Origin: an uncultured Mailhella sp.
GTDB taxonomy: Bacteria > Desulfobacterota > Desulfovibrionia > Desulfovibrionales > Desulfovibrionaceae
Length of the DNA: 64,000 nucleotides
Direction: 5' to 3'
Assembly: GCF_963931295.1 (NCBI RefSeq)
Contig: NZ_OZ007001.1
Coordinates: 2,807,001 to 2,871,000 of the forward strand
Numbering within the stretch: position 1 is the stretch's first letter; each line of letters begins with the position of its first letter. Shown here piece by piece: positions 1 to 9,169 of the stretch. The position numbers were made by a program, and so were the translations under genes. Under the pieces are notes generated by a model. The model made no database searches. It worked only from the letters and a program-made list of their open reading frames with translations, and was not told where the DNA came from.

Positions 1-787
1 TTTCGGGGAGCCGTGCCTGGTGCGCATGCTGCAGCCGGAGGAGAGCGGCGGAGAGGCGATGGATTGCCTGTCTGCGGGAAGCTTTCCGACGAGGCCGGAG
101 CGCGCGGTGCAGGAAAATATTTCGGAAGAGATACCGGAGAGCCGTGCATTGTCGCTGTGGCGCTTTGCCGACGCCGTGCCCGTGGCGGCGTCGGACGAGG
201 TTGCGCGCAGCGAGCTTGGCAACATGATTCACGCCTGGCTGACGCTCTGGTTCGGCATGAGCCGGGAGAAGCGGGAGCGCGAGCAGAGCTCGGGCCGCTG
301 GATGGAGAGGCGCAGGGCGTTCTGCGCACTGTGGAATGAGCAGACGCCGATATGGCCCGACGCGGAATCCTGGCTGGACAAGGCGGCGGAGCGTCTGTGC
401 GAAGAGGTGGAGAAGCGCTGGGAGCCCGCGCGGACAAGGCGCGAGGGCGACAGGCTGGTCTGGCGCACGGAGTGGCCGCTGGAAGTTTGCCGGGAAACGC
501 CGGAAGGCGAGCTTCGCCGGACGATGCGCGTCGATATGCTGGTGGAGCTGCGGCATGAGGACGGAACATGCGGTCCGTGTCTCATCATCGACCACAAGTG
601 CGGCGACTATGCACGGTTCGCGACGGACGAGGCGCTGTTGAAGCATCTTCAGGAGGCGTATGCCGTGCAGATGGCCGGATATCTTCAGGCCTTTGCCGAC
701 ATGGGGCGCGAGTGCCGGTGCTGGATGCATCTTCCTCTGGAAGGCAAGATGCTGGAGTTTTCTCTCCAGTCGGCGGCGATGGCATGA
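1..787 (+). CDS. RecB/AddA-family exonuclease, C-terminal nuclease part (5' truncated by window)
   Basis: The reading frame is open to the window edge, so only the last ~260 residues are visible; the GTG at 20 is internal. The visible part holds a PD-(D/E)XK nuclease of the RecB/AddA type: the acidic residue in RVDMLVE, then the IIDHK motif (catalytic D and K), then a QMAGYLQAF segment matching the family's Q-x-x-x-Y signature. In known members this nuclease degrades DNA at double-strand ends after helicase unwinding. The helicase part, if present, lies upstream of the window. The stop overlaps the next start (ATGA), so the two genes are translationally coupled. Family membership is fairly sure; AddA, AddB-like or a stand-alone helicase-nuclease cannot be told apart. 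Confidence 0.7.
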   Translation, partial: FGEPCLVRMLQPEESGGEAMDCLSAGSFPTRPERAVQENISEEIPESRALSLWRFADAVPVAASDEVARSELGNMIHAWLTLWFGMSREKREREQSSGRWMERRRAFCALWNEQTPIWPDAESWLDKAAERLCEEVEKRWEPARTRREGDRLVWRTEWPLEVCRETPEGELRRTMRVDMLVELRHEDGTCGPCLIIDHKCGDYARFATDEALLKHLQEAYAVQMAGYLQAFADMGRECRCWMHLPLEGKMLEFSLQSAAMA

Positions 788-1227
788 CCAGACTTTATCT
801 TGATGTGGACGGCGTGCTCCTGACCGTCCGTCGGAAGCGCGCCGCGCCCGGCGTCGCGGAGTTTGTGGCGGAGGCGACGCGTCTTTTCGACTGTTTCTGG
901 CTGACCACGCATTGCCGCAGCCTGGAGGATCTGCCCTGGATTCGATACTATCTCGGGCAGTTTTTGCCTGCGGACATCGTTTCCGCGCTTGAGAAGAGCG
1001 TCAGGCCCGCAGCGTGGACGACGCTGAAAACGGAAGCGCTGGACTGGAACAGTGATTTCTTCTGGCTGGACGATGCCGCCATGGAAGCGGAACAGGCCGA
1101 GCTGGCGGCTCACGGCTGTCTGGACAGGCTGGTGCCTGTGGATCTGAACAGGGAAGGGGAGCTGAAACGGGTGCTGGACGTGGTGTGCGCGGCGCAGGGC
1201 TTGAGGCGGGCACGCACGGCGCTGTGA
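784..1227 (+). CDS. small HAD-like protein
   Basis: A 147-residue protein whose N-terminus LYLDVDGVLL carries the HAD motif I (DxDG). WLTTHC follows at the place of motif II (Thr), and FFWLDD looks like the late acidic motif. HAD-superfamily proteins are mostly phosphohydrolases using the first Asp as nucleophile; substrate cannot be read from the sequence. The ATG at 784 overlaps the TGA of the exonuclease gene by four bases, which fixes the start. The protein is short for a HAD enzyme and has almost no cap domain, so it may be a minimal phosphatase or a polynucleotide-kinase-phosphatase-like end processor. The link to DNA repair is only inferred from the neighbour. Confidence 0.6.
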   Translation: MTRLYLDVDGVLLTVRRKRAAPGVAEFVAEATRLFDCFWLTTHCRSLEDLPWIRYYLGQFLPADIVSALEKSVRPAAWTTLKTEALDWNSDFFWLDDAAMEAEQAELAAHGCLDRLVPVDLNREGELKRVLDVVCAAQGLRRARTAL

Positions 1228-1426
1228 AGGGCAAGGGGCTTGCGGGCCGTGTTTTTCGGAAAAGGGCGGGGCCGTAGGCGTAAGGTGGAGATGATGCGCC
1301 GCACAGTCAGCCGGGGAAAAACGCCGGGGCAGTTTCAGAAGAGGAAGACGAGGCTACGCCTGATGTGCGTTGCCGAAACGCCGCTCAGTGCGGCGCCTCG
1401 ACAGAATGCGGAACATTGCGTCGTGC

Positions 1427-2362
1427 TCAGGCGTTGATGATGTCAAGAATGTTGTCTGCGAAGAGACGGGGATCGAGTGCCGTTCCGCCTTCCTGCATCA
1501 GCATGCGGTTGCCCTGTGTTTTTTCTTCCTCCGCCGGATCGTCGGCAGCGTAGTGCAGACAGAACAGCGCCTTTCCGGCGGCAAGCGCCATGCGGGCGGT
1601 AAGCATGGTTCCGCCTTCGGCGGAGGCCTGCACGACAAGGACGCTTTGCGCAAGCGCGGCCTGAAGACGGTCCCGGGCCGTCAGCGTGAACGGCGTGACC
1701 CGGGTTCCCAGAGGATATTCGCTTATCAGAAGTCCGTCGTGCTCCAGAATGTCCCGGGCCAGCGACGCGTGTTCCTTGGGATACACGGTGTCCAGACCGT
1801 GCCCGAGCAGGGCCGTCGTTCTGCCGCCGGGACAGGAGAGCGCGCCGCGATGCGCCGCGGCATCGCAGCCCGCGGCAAGGCCGCTGATGATGTTGCAGCC
1901 CGTTTCCGCCAGTCGCTCTCCGCAGTATTCGGCATGTCGGCGACCGGCCGGAGAAGGATGACGGGTGCCGATGACGGCCACGCCGGGGTGCCGGAGCGCT
2001 TCGAGATTGCCCTTGCAGTAGAGCGTGAGGGGAATGTCGGGTCTGCCGGAGCAGTTGACGGCGCAAAGCATTTCCTGCGGGTAGTTGTCGCTTCCGTAGG
2101 AGAGAATGCCGACCCCGCTGCGGGCGGCTTTTTCCATGATGCGGTCGGCGGCGTTCAGCCCCTGCCGCACGGATTCCGCCGTGACGTTTTTTACTCTTGT
2201 GATGATTTTTTCCGCAATGCACGTCGTGACAAGTGTACAAAGTGCCTCGTCGGAAGGAATGTCGTCTTCTAAAGCATGGTCGGCTATGCGTTTGACGCTG
2301 ATGTTTCCAAGACCTTTTACAGACTGAAGAGCAATAATATGCCGGGATGACAACATCTCCAT
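1427..2362 (-). CDS. dprA: DNA-processing protein DprA
   Basis: A 311-residue Rossmann-fold DprA. VAVIGTRHPSPAGRR (about residue 128) is the family GxR-PS-G motif, SGLAAGCDAAAHRGAL the helix-capping motif, ISEYPLGT the next conserved strand, and VVQASAEGGTMLTARMA the C-terminal ligand-binding stretch. DprA binds single-stranded DNA and loads RecA during transformation; many non-competent bacteria keep it. There is a helical N-terminal region, but the winged-helix tail of longer DprA proteins is missing. The usual RNRIIAGLS stretch reads ARDRLQAALAQS here, so it is a diverged member. ATG at 2362 follows AAGGAT closely; the ATG two codons on is an alternative. It converges with the HAD gene. 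Confidence 0.85.
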   Translation of the reverse strand: MEMLSSRHIIALQSVKGLGNISVKRIADHALEDDIPSDEALCTLVTTCIAEKIITRVKNVTAESVRQGLNAADRIMEKAARSGVGILSYGSDNYPQEMLCAVNCSGRPDIPLTLYCKGNLEALRHPGVAVIGTRHPSPAGRRHAEYCGERLAETGCNIISGLAAGCDAAAHRGALSCPGGRTTALLGHGLDTVYPKEHASLARDILEHDGLLISEYPLGTRVTPFTLTARDRLQAALAQSVLVVQASAEGGTMLTARMALAAGKALFCLHYAADDPAEEEKTQGNRMLMQEGGTALDPRLFADNILDIINA

Positions 2363-2546
2363 GATCCTTTGATGAGATTGAAGGAGATGTTGAATATATC
2401 AATGCGGTGGATTGGCGTAGAGAGGCTTTTGTTTTCTGATCTATGGCAGGGTGGACGGTTCGCCTTGAAATCGTGACGGCAAAGGCGTGAAGAACACGCG
2501 GCGGCCGAAAGGCTTTTGTGGGAAGGGGAAGAAAGGGCAAAGAAAC

Positions 2547-2582
2547 GACAAGGCCGGCGCGTTGGGACGTGCCGGCCTTGTC
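2547..2582 (-). terminator. hairpin ending the gntR-tct operon
   Basis: Perfect 12-bp inverted repeat GACAAGGCCGGC / GCCGGCCTTGTC with a 12-base loop, 28 bases past the stop of the ferredoxin-type gene. On the - strand it is followed by GTTTCTTTG, only a weak U-tract, so termination is likely but not certain. Confidence 0.6.
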
Positions 2583-2609
2583 AGGTTGATGATACGCGTC
2601 AGACGCGCA

Positions 2610-3641
2610 TCAGCGGATCAGATACGGAATGCGCACGTGCAGAGCCTGCGTGGGGCATACGACTTCGCAGGGCAGGCAGTACCAGCAGGTCATGTTGCGC
2701 TCGACGGGGCGTCCGCAGCCGAGGCAGCGCGACGCTTCGGCCTTGACTTCCTCTTCAGTGAAGCCGTCGCCGCGGCAGGCCACGGGCGCGGCTTCGGGAG
2801 CGTCTTCCTGTTCTTCGGAAAGGCCGTGGAAGCGTTCCAGGCCGCGGGCCACGCGCTGGTTGCCTTCATAGTCCACGCTGAAGCCTTCCAGAAGGTTGCG
2901 GGCGGCATGAGCGGCACGAATTGCTCCGGCCATGGCCTGCATGGGATTCCGACTGTCGCCGACGATGACGGCAAACAGGTTGTCGCGGACAAATCCGTAT
3001 TCGTCGGCGCTCATGCCGTCCGCGGCAGAGCCGGTGAGGATGACGGCGTCGAAGTTCCTGCAGAGTTCTTCAACGTTGAAGGCGTCGGCGGTTTCAAACG
3101 CTATGCCCATGCCCTTGAGCATGGTCATGGTCTTTTCCAGAACCGGAGCGGGCACGCCTTCCGCCGAGGGGCAGGGCGAAGCGCTCAGAACGGTGACGGC
3201 GTGGCCTCCCATGCGGAGGGAAAAGGCGGCCTGAAGGGCGGCCGCATCGCTGCCTGCCACCACGGCTTTTTTGTGGGAGCGGGGAAGACGGCCGGCCGGT
3301 CCGTACACTGCGTCTTCCTGGGTACGCACGAGATAGGCGAGAATGCCGGCAAAGTTCAGCGCGCCGCCGCTGTGTCCGCGAGAGCAGGCGCGGAAAGCCG
3401 GAGCGTCGCCCCATGCGGCCAGCAAGCCGCCGAAAGGCGTGCAGCGACGCAGTTCGCGGGCCGCTTCGGTCATGTTTCCCTGAGCGGCAAGGCGAAGGAT
3501 GCCCTGATAGTTGATGTCCAGCAGAGAAGCCTGACGGCAGGGAGGAAGCACCAGGCGAAGATTGTCCATGATGCAGCGGTCAACGCAATTGCCGCAGGCA
3601 AGGCATTTGGAAACGTCAATGGCGATATTGCTGTCGTTCAT
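2610..3641 (-). CDS. ferredoxin/GltD-like iron-sulfur electron-transfer subunit
   Basis: A 343-residue protein. It opens with a 4Fe-4S motif CLACGNCVDRC (residues 13-23). The middle holds a degenerate Rossmann region (KKAVVAGSDAAALQAAFSL) like that of GltD-type oxidoreductases. It closes with CLGCG and CWYCLPCEVVCP, a second Cx2Cx2Cx3CP cluster plus two extra cysteines. It probably passes electrons to or from the flavoprotein encoded just upstream. The two genes overlap (GTGATGA), and a strong GAGGAGG site precedes the start; GTG at 3644 is equally possible. It is the last gene of the tct operon. Donor and acceptor are unknown. The middle domain looks too degraded to be a confident FAD/NAD site. 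Confidence 0.7.
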   Translation of the reverse strand: MNDSNIAIDVSKCLACGNCVDRCIMDNLRLVLPPCRQASLLDINYQGILRLAAQGNMTEAARELRRCTPFGGLLAAWGDAPAFRACSRGHSGGALNFAGILAYLVRTQEDAVYGPAGRLPRSHKKAVVAGSDAAALQAAFSLRMGGHAVTVLSASPCPSAEGVPAPVLEKTMTMLKGMGIAFETADAFNVEELCRNFDAVILTGSAADGMSADEYGFVRDNLFAVIVGDSRNPMQAMAGAIRAAHAARNLLEGFSVDYEGNQRVARGLERFHGLSEEQEDAPEAAPVACRGDGFTEEEVKAEASRCLGCGRPVERNMTCWYCLPCEVVCPTQALHVRIPYLIR

Positions 3642-5299
3642 CACAGGGAGACCTCCTCATTCAGTTCCGAAACCCTGACCTTTTCTGCATTGAGCTTGCC
3701 GTCCTTCATCTTGATGACCACATGACACTTCCAGTTGGCGTCGTCGCGCTGGGGATAGTCGCTGCGGTAGTGGCTTTCGCCCCAGCGGCTTTCTTTGCGG
3801 AAGTCCCCGGCAACGGCGGAACAGTCTGCGCAGAGCAGAATGTTTTCCACTTCATAGAGCTTGGAAAGTTCGTGGCCGTTATGCACGGCGACATGCCTGA
3901 TGTCTTCACGGAACGTCCTCGACCAGTACTTCCAGAGTTCAAATTTGTGGGCGTTCTTGGGCGACACCAGATAGTCGGCCACCATGCGGCGCACCTTGCG
4001 TTCCAGATCGTGAACGTCGATGTCGCGGTTTCTGGCCGTGAAACGTTCGTCGAGTTCGGCCTTGACGGCGGCCACGTCGTTTTCGTTGATGGCGGTGTCC
4101 GGGGCTTCGGCCACGTATTTCACGGCCTGTTCCGCGGCAACTTCGCCGAACACGAACGCGCCGGTCAGATGCTGCTTGGCCACGCTGGCCACGTCGCCTG
4201 CCGCGTACAGTCCGGGCACGGCGGTTTCCGCGCGCTCGTTGACGCGTATGCCCGCAAGGCCGTGTCCGCCGCACAGATAGTATTCCGTGGGCCACAGTTC
4301 GATGTCCTGCTTGCGGAAGTCGATGTGACGGCCGGCAAAGAAGCGCTCGTTGACCGGACGTTCCGTGGTGAACAGTATATGCTCGATCTCGCGGATGCGT
4401 TCTTCGGGCAGGTGGCTGAGCTGGATGTGAACGGGACCGCGGCCCCTGGTGAAGGCTTCGTTCATCACGTTGGTGTTCGCGACTTCGCCTTCCATCAGAA
4501 TGTTGCCTTCGCAGTCGAGCACTCTGCCCCCGCGGGAAACGCAGATGGCCAGCAGCGGCATGTTGGTGTCCTTGATGAGCATGGTGCGCTGGGTGTATTC
4601 CATGCCCGTCACTCCGGCGCCCGCGCGCAGCGCCATCACGAAGCCGTCGCCGGTGTTGCCGGGATAGTCGTACACGCCGTAGAGATATTCGGAATTGGGC
4701 AGGGTGAAGCGGCTCACGCCGCCGGAAGCCACCAGCACGGTCTTGGCCTTGCATACGACCATCTGGCCGGTGCGGACGTTCATGCCCACGGCGCCGGCCA
4801 CGCGGCCGTTGTCCATGAGCAGACGCAGCGCCATCACGCGATTGACGGGACGCGTGCCGAGATCAAGCGCTCTTTTCACCAGCATGGCCTTGAGCTCGGG
4901 CTCGTCCATGGCCGTCTGGAACTTGCCTTTGACATGATATTTCAGCGTCTTGTACTGGCCGTTCTCATCCTTGGGGAAGGTAACGCCCCAGCTTTCCATT
5001 TCCTTGAGCAGGGCATAGGAACGTTCGGCCATGACGTAGCTGGGACCGGCGTCCACCACGCCCGCCGTCATGGCGCGCACGGATTCCAGATAAAGTTCCG
5101 CCGTGGTCTGACCGGGAATGGCCACGATGTTCAGCGCGTCCATGCCGCGTGCAATGGATCCGCCGTACACGATGTCGCTTTTTTCAAAGATGGTGACGTT
5201 GAGATCGGGATTCAGCTGCAGGGCATGCATGGCTGCGATGCAGCCGGCGCTGCCGCCGCCGATGATGAGGAAATCTGTTTCCATGGCTTGCAATTTCAT
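3641..5299 (-). CDS. AprA/fumarate-reductase-like FAD flavoprotein
   Basis: A 552-residue flavoprotein. DFLIIGGGSAGCIAA is the FAD-binding dinucleotide motif, GGHGLAGIRVNERAETAV and LYAAGDVAS are the conserved late FAD contacts, and SRWGESHYRSDYP is the C-terminal signature shared by fumarate reductase and adenylylsulfate reductase alpha chains. It has no signal peptide, so it acts in the cytoplasm. It is shorter than typical AprA and sits with a ferredoxin-type partner and a TctABC importer rather than with aprB, sat or qmo, so a role in dissimilatory sulfate reduction is unlikely. A reduction or dehydrogenation of the imported carboxylate, in the manner of fumarate or acrylate-type reductases, is an inference. 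Start at 5299 follows AAGGAC. Confidence 0.75.
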   Translation of the reverse strand: MKLQAMETDFLIIGGGSAGCIAAMHALQLNPDLNVTIFEKSDIVYGGSIARGMDALNIVAIPGQTTAELYLESVRAMTAGVVDAGPSYVMAERSYALLKEMESWGVTFPKDENGQYKTLKYHVKGKFQTAMDEPELKAMLVKRALDLGTRPVNRVMALRLLMDNGRVAGAVGMNVRTGQMVVCKAKTVLVASGGVSRFTLPNSEYLYGVYDYPGNTGDGFVMALRAGAGVTGMEYTQRTMLIKDTNMPLLAICVSRGGRVLDCEGNILMEGEVANTNVMNEAFTRGRGPVHIQLSHLPEERIREIEHILFTTERPVNERFFAGRHIDFRKQDIELWPTEYYLCGGHGLAGIRVNERAETAVPGLYAAGDVASVAKQHLTGAFVFGEVAAEQAVKYVAEAPDTAINENDVAAVKAELDERFTARNRDIDVHDLERKVRRMVADYLVSPKNAHKFELWKYWSRTFREDIRHVAVHNGHELSKLYEVENILLCADCSAVAGDFRKESRWGESHYRSDYPQRDDANWKCHVVIKMKDGKLNAEKVRVSELNEEVSL

Positions 5300-5329
5300 A
5301 GAAATGTCCTTGCGTATGAGGTTGCCGGC

Positions 5330-6843
5330 TCAGGCCTGTTTCTTTTTGCCGAAGCCGTGACGCACGATGTACAGAAGAATGATGGCCACCGTAAGCAGCA
5401 AAAATGCGCAGGCGATGGGTCTGTCGAGGAAGACCGTCCAGTCTCCGCGGGAAATGAGCAGGCTCTGGCGCATCTTGTGCTCAAGCAGAGATCCCAGGAA
5501 GAATGCCACGATCATGGTCGGCAGGCTGATTCTCAGCTTGGTCAGCGCATAGCCCAGTACGCCGAACACGAGCATGAGCCATATGTCGAACAGACTGCTG
5601 TTGTTTACGTACGAGCCGATGAGGCAGAACATGGGCACCACGCTGAAGAGCACCGGCTTGGGAATGGAAACCAGTTTTCTTGCGCAGCGGATGAAGGCTC
5701 CGCCCACAACGAACGTGTAGAGGTTGCTGATGAGCAGAACGATGAACAGGGCGTAGAGCAGGGGCGCATTGCTTTCCATGAACTGGGGGCCGGGAATGAG
5801 GCCCTTGATCATGAAGCCGCCGAGAATGAGCGCCGCAGCGAGGTTCCCGGGAATGCCGAGGGTGACCAGAGGCACGAGGTTGGGACCGTTCACGGCATTG
5901 TTGCCGGCTTCGGAGGCGGCTATGCCTTCCAGGGCGCCTTTGCCGAACATCTCGGGATGCTTGGACTTCTTTTTGCTCCAGATATAGCTGAGGTACGCGC
6001 CTACCGTCGTGCCTATGCCGGGCACAATGCCCACGAACGATCCGATAAGGGTGGAGCGGGCAATGGTGGGAATGCATTGCTTCATTTCGGCAGGCGTAAG
6101 TCTGTCCGCATCGGTTCCTCTGGCTGAAAGTCGCACTTCTTCCAGCTTCTTGCCGGAGCGGCGATCCTTGTACCAGGATTCCGCCTGAAGAAGCACTTCG
6201 GAAAAGGCCAGCAGACCTATGGCCATGGGCATGATGCCTATGCCTTCCGCCAGTTCAATGAATCCGAAGTTGAAGCGGGGCGTGCCCATTTCCGGATCGC
6301 AGCCGACAGTGGAGAGCAGCAGGCCGAGACATGTGGCAATGAGGCCGCGGCAGGGACTGCCGGAGGCGGCCAGACTGATGATGACCAGGGAGAACAGCAG
6401 AATCATGCTGTATTCGGGCGGACCTATGCGCAGAGCGATGGAGGCGACGGGAGCCGCCAGGAATATGAGCACGAGGTCGCTTGCGGTGTCGGCGGTGACG
6501 GAGGCAACAGGGCCGTTTTGAGTGCCTTGCCGCTTTTTCCGTTTTTTGCCAGCGGATACCCGTCAAACGTGGTGATCATGGCCTGCGGCGTACCGGGAAT
6601 GTTGAACAGAATGGCGGGAATGGAACCGCCGAAGTTGGCCCCCTTGGACAGGCCCATGAGCATGGCGATGCCGGGAATGGGACCGAGGTAGTAGGTGAAG
6701 GGCAGAAGCAGCACGATGGCCATGTTGTCGCTCAGCCCCGGGATGGCTCCCATGATGATGCCGAAGGTTACGCCGAACAGAGCCCAGAAGAAGTTCTGCC
6801 ATTGCAGCACCATGCCCAGGGCTTCCATAAGTTGATCAAACAT
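5330..6843 (-). pseudogene. tctA: tctA large permease of a tripartite tricarboxylate transporter, frameshifted
   Basis: The TctA membrane subunit is split over two frames. The N-terminal 120 or so residues (start 6843, GAAGGAGC site) run through GAIPGLSDNMAIVLLLPFTY and IPAILFNIPGTPQAMIT to GKSGKALKTA. The family sequence then continues in another frame as VASVTADTASDLVLIFLA and LRIGPPEYSM to the stop at 5330. Joining the frames needs one added base near 6510-6513, in a run of C on the coding strand, and gives 504 residues, the usual TctA length. No other lesion is seen. It is therefore either a very recent mutation, a phase-variable tract or a sequencing error. In a working system TctA and TctB form the membrane channel fed by TctC. 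Confidence 0.8.
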
Positions 6844-6907
6844 GCTCTGCTCCTTCTGCCTCGCAGATGTTGTCGGATGGACGTTGCATATGGCTCATGG
6901 ATGTTCC

Positions 6908-7339
6908 TCAGATAAGCAGACCGGCAGGCAGCTGGAAGTTGAGAAACACGGAAACCACCAAATAGACGGCCACGAGCAGACCGACGGGGGCCAGAATCAG
7001 CGTCTTTGCCCGTCGTTCGCCGAAAAGAAGCAGGGACAGGACAAGAAAACAGGCCGTGGACACATAGAATCCCACGAAGCTCACCCCGACGATATAGGCA
7101 ATAAACAGGCCGAGGACAGGCAGCGTGGAGCGCGCGAAGGCGCCGGGATCAAAGTTCAGCGGCGTCACGCTCCGCGGACGACGGACGAGCATGATGAGGG
7201 AAGGAACGGCAAGACCGATCACCGTCAGTCTCGGCACGAATGCTTCATCAGTTCCTTCCGTCTGACCGGGAATGATGACGAACCACATAAGGGCGCACAG
7301 GATGAGAAATCCCAGCCCGATCCATCTGTCATTGTTCAT
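6908..7339 (-). CDS. tctB: TctB small membrane subunit of TTT transporter
   Basis: A 143-residue membrane protein with four hydrophobic segments (around WIGLGFLILCALMWFVI, RLTVIGLAVPSLIMLV, LPVLGLFIAYIVGVSFVGF and the final APVGLLVAVYLVVSVFLNF). This is the size and layout of TctB, the small permease partner of TctA in tripartite tricarboxylate transporters, which import carboxylates using an ion gradient. It lies between tctC and tctA, 26 and 64 bases away, in the standard C-B-A order. TctB sequences vary strongly, so the call rests on layout and context as well as sequence. Confidence 0.85.
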   Translation of the reverse strand: MNNDRWIGLGFLILCALMWFVIIPGQTEGTDEAFVPRLTVIGLAVPSLIMLVRRPRSVTPLNFDPGAFARSTLPVLGLFIAYIVGVSFVGFYVSTACFLVLSLLLFGERRAKTLILAPVGLLVAVYLVVSVFLNFQLPAGLLI

Positions 7340-7365
7340 GAAAACTCCGAAAACTGAAAGGCTCG

Positions 7366-8334
7366 CTATTTTTTCGCGTCTTTGATGTAGTCTACGAGAT
7401 TCACGAGGTTCTGCGTTGCTTCGTCAAGCATGGGGCGGTATTCCGCAGGGGCAATGAACTTCGGAGCCAGGCCTGCCTTCAGCATGTTTTGCTGAACTTG
7501 CGGATCGGCCAGCGCCTGCCTGAGAGCGTTTTCCCACGTGGAGCGGATGTCTTCCGGAGTGCCTTTGGGCAGCACGAAACCGTAGCTCAGGCTGGCGTAG
7601 AAGGGATGGCCGAGATCGGCGTGCAGCTTGGGCACATTGGGAATATCGGGAACGTCGCTGAGGCCGAGGTTGAGCAGTACGTTCAGTTCGCCCTTGCGCG
7701 CAGCCTGATAGGCGGCCGTGCCCACACCGAGCTCGCAGGCGTCGATGTGTCCGCCGATGAGATCGGCAGAGGCTTCGCCGCCGCTCTTGTACATGACGAA
7801 GTTGATGTCCAGACCGTTTTTCAGCGCAAACGAGCGGAGCACTTCGGTGGCTTCCTGAGAGGCTCCGCTGCCGACGGACACCTTGCCGGGATTGGCTTTC
7901 ACATAGTCTATGAATTCCTGCCAGGTCTTGTAGGGCTTGTCGGGTCTGGCGAGCAGGATGCGGTCCAGAAGCATGTAGCCGCCGACGAGGGACATGTCGT
8001 CGAAATTGTAGGTCTTGTTGCGGAGAAACATGGCGGAAGAAATGCAGGCGCCGACGCCGGGAGCGGAAATGGTGTAGCCGTCCGGTTTCGCCTTCAGAAC
8101 GTACTCGAAGCCCGGCATGCCTGCGCCGCCCCCCTTGTTCACGATGACTACCGGCTGACCGAGAATTTTTTCCAGCGGATTTGCCAGCATGCGGACGGTC
8201 AGATCGCCGGTTCCGCCGGGAGCGAAGCCGACGACGATGGTGACGGGTTTTTCGGGGAAGGCGGCCTGAGAGTCAGGTGCGGCCCCGAAAAGCAGGAGAG
8301 TGCCGACGAGTAATGACGACAGCAGCTTGTTCAT
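7366..8334 (-). CDS. tctC: TctC/Bug-family periplasmic binding protein
   Basis: A 322-residue Bug-family receptor. The N-terminal signal peptide ends near SQAAFPEKPVTI. The family motif VGFAPGGTGDLTVRMLA follows, then PVVIVNKGGGAGMPG, the strand and loop that hold the ligand carboxylate in Bug proteins, and KPDGYTI. It would capture a carboxylate (or a carboxylate-like sulfonate) in the periplasm and deliver it to TctAB. The ligand cannot be read from sequence; Bug proteins bind citrate, dicarboxylates, aromatic acids and amino acids. It lies 32 bases after gntR, so it is probably transcribed with it. Confidence 0.9.
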   Translation of the reverse strand: MNKLLSSLLVGTLLLFGAAPDSQAAFPEKPVTIVVGFAPGGTGDLTVRMLANPLEKILGQPVVIVNKGGGAGMPGFEYVLKAKPDGYTISAPGVGACISSAMFLRNKTYNFDDMSLVGGYMLLDRILLARPDKPYKTWQEFIDYVKANPGKVSVGSGASQEATEVLRSFALKNGLDINFVMYKSGGEASADLIGGHIDACELGVGTAAYQAARKGELNVLLNLGLSDVPDIPNVPKLHADLGHPFYASLSYGFVLPKGTPEDIRSTWENALRQALADPQVQQNMLKAGLAPKFIAPAEYRPMLDEATQNLVNLVDYIKDAKK

Positions 8335-8366
8335 AACAGTCTCCAGGTGCGTTGAGTGTTGCCAGA

Positions 8367-9125
8367 TTACTGACGAAAGTCATGTCTGCGGATCATTCCG
8401 GTCGATTCGTTGAGCATGTAGCTCAGGCGGAATTCAAAGGGAATTTTGCCGAACGTATAGGAAACCATGCTCATCTCGAAGCATACGGTGTGGCGCGGAC
8501 GACCGAGCGCCTCCTGTACGCGTGCCGGCAGTTCCGTGCATATCTGCAGGAACTCGTCGCAGAACACGGTGGAGAGATGGCAGTGTTTTTCCAGAATGAG
8601 ATAGAGGGGATATTTGACAAAATCGTCGGACGGTATGTCCATGAGCGCGGAGGCTTCGGCATAGGGAAAGTAGGAAACGCACCAGGCCAGAGGAAACATG
8701 CCGTTTTCATCTCTGCCGAGCAGCGTGCGTCGCACCTGAATGCCGCGACTTTGAGGGGCGCAGTTCAGATATCCAGCCACGTCGTCAGGCAGTCGGATTT
8801 CCTCGACGGCGACTTCACGGGGAAGAATATCGACATCCTTGTCGAACAGAGAGTGGCGAGACTTATAGAAAAACTTGGTCTGACTGCTGGCATAGTCGGA
8901 AATAAAGGTGCCTTTGCCCTGAATCCGGTAGCAGTACCCTGCCTGCACAAGCAGTTCCATGGCTTTTCGCACGGTTCCCACACTGAGCTGATTTTCCTGT
9001 GCCAGCTGACGCTCCGTAGGAAGCTGTTCTCCGGGTTTCCAGTGGCCTGAAGAAATTTTTGCCACAAGTTCCCGGTACAGACGGGCATAGACGGGGGAGA
9101 AGGAGGAGTCGAGAGCTTGTTTCAT
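8367..9125 (-). CDS. GntR-family transcriptional regulator (HutC/UTRA type)
   Basis: A 252-residue regulator. The N-terminal winged helix is clear: LVAKISSGHWKPGEQLPTER, then LAQENQLSVGTVRKAMELL and the GKGTF wing. The remaining ~170 residues fit a UTRA effector domain, which in known members binds a small molecule related to the controlled pathway. It is the first gene of the tct/flavoprotein operon and lies just downstream of a near-consensus promoter overlapped by an inverted repeat, so autoregulation and induction by the transported acid are likely. The ATG at 9125 is preferred; a TTG four codons upstream would extend the frame but has no ribosome site. Confidence 0.85.
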   Translation of the reverse strand: MKQALDSSFSPVYARLYRELVAKISSGHWKPGEQLPTERQLAQENQLSVGTVRKAMELLVQAGYCYRIQGKGTFISDYASSQTKFFYKSRHSLFDKDVDILPREVAVEEIRLPDDVAGYLNCAPQSRGIQVRRTLLGRDENGMFPLAWCVSYFPYAEASALMDIPSDDFVKYPLYLILEKHCHLSTVFCDEFLQICTELPARVQEALGRPRHTVCFEMSMVSYTFGKIPFEFRLSYMLNESTGMIRRHDFRQ

Positions 9126-9145
9126 AATTTTTTCCAATTTTGTTT

Positions 9146-9169
9146 ATTGCTATATATGAATAAAGCAAT
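9146..9169. promoter_or_regulatory. candidate GntR operator
   Basis: Inverted repeat ATTGC-N14-GCAAT covering the -10 box of the gntR-tct promoter. Its position suits repression by the product of the first gene. This is inferred from position and symmetry only. Confidence 0.4.

Noticed and set aside
3641..5299. Flavoprotein as a true adenylylsulfate reductase AprA
   Set aside because: It is too short, has no AprB partner, and sits in a carboxylate-transport operon.
3722..6127. 801-residue open frame on the + strand
   Set aside because: It lies opposite the flavoprotein and tctA genes, is rich in His/Gly/Ala as expected of antisense frames in GC-rich genes, and has no family motifs.
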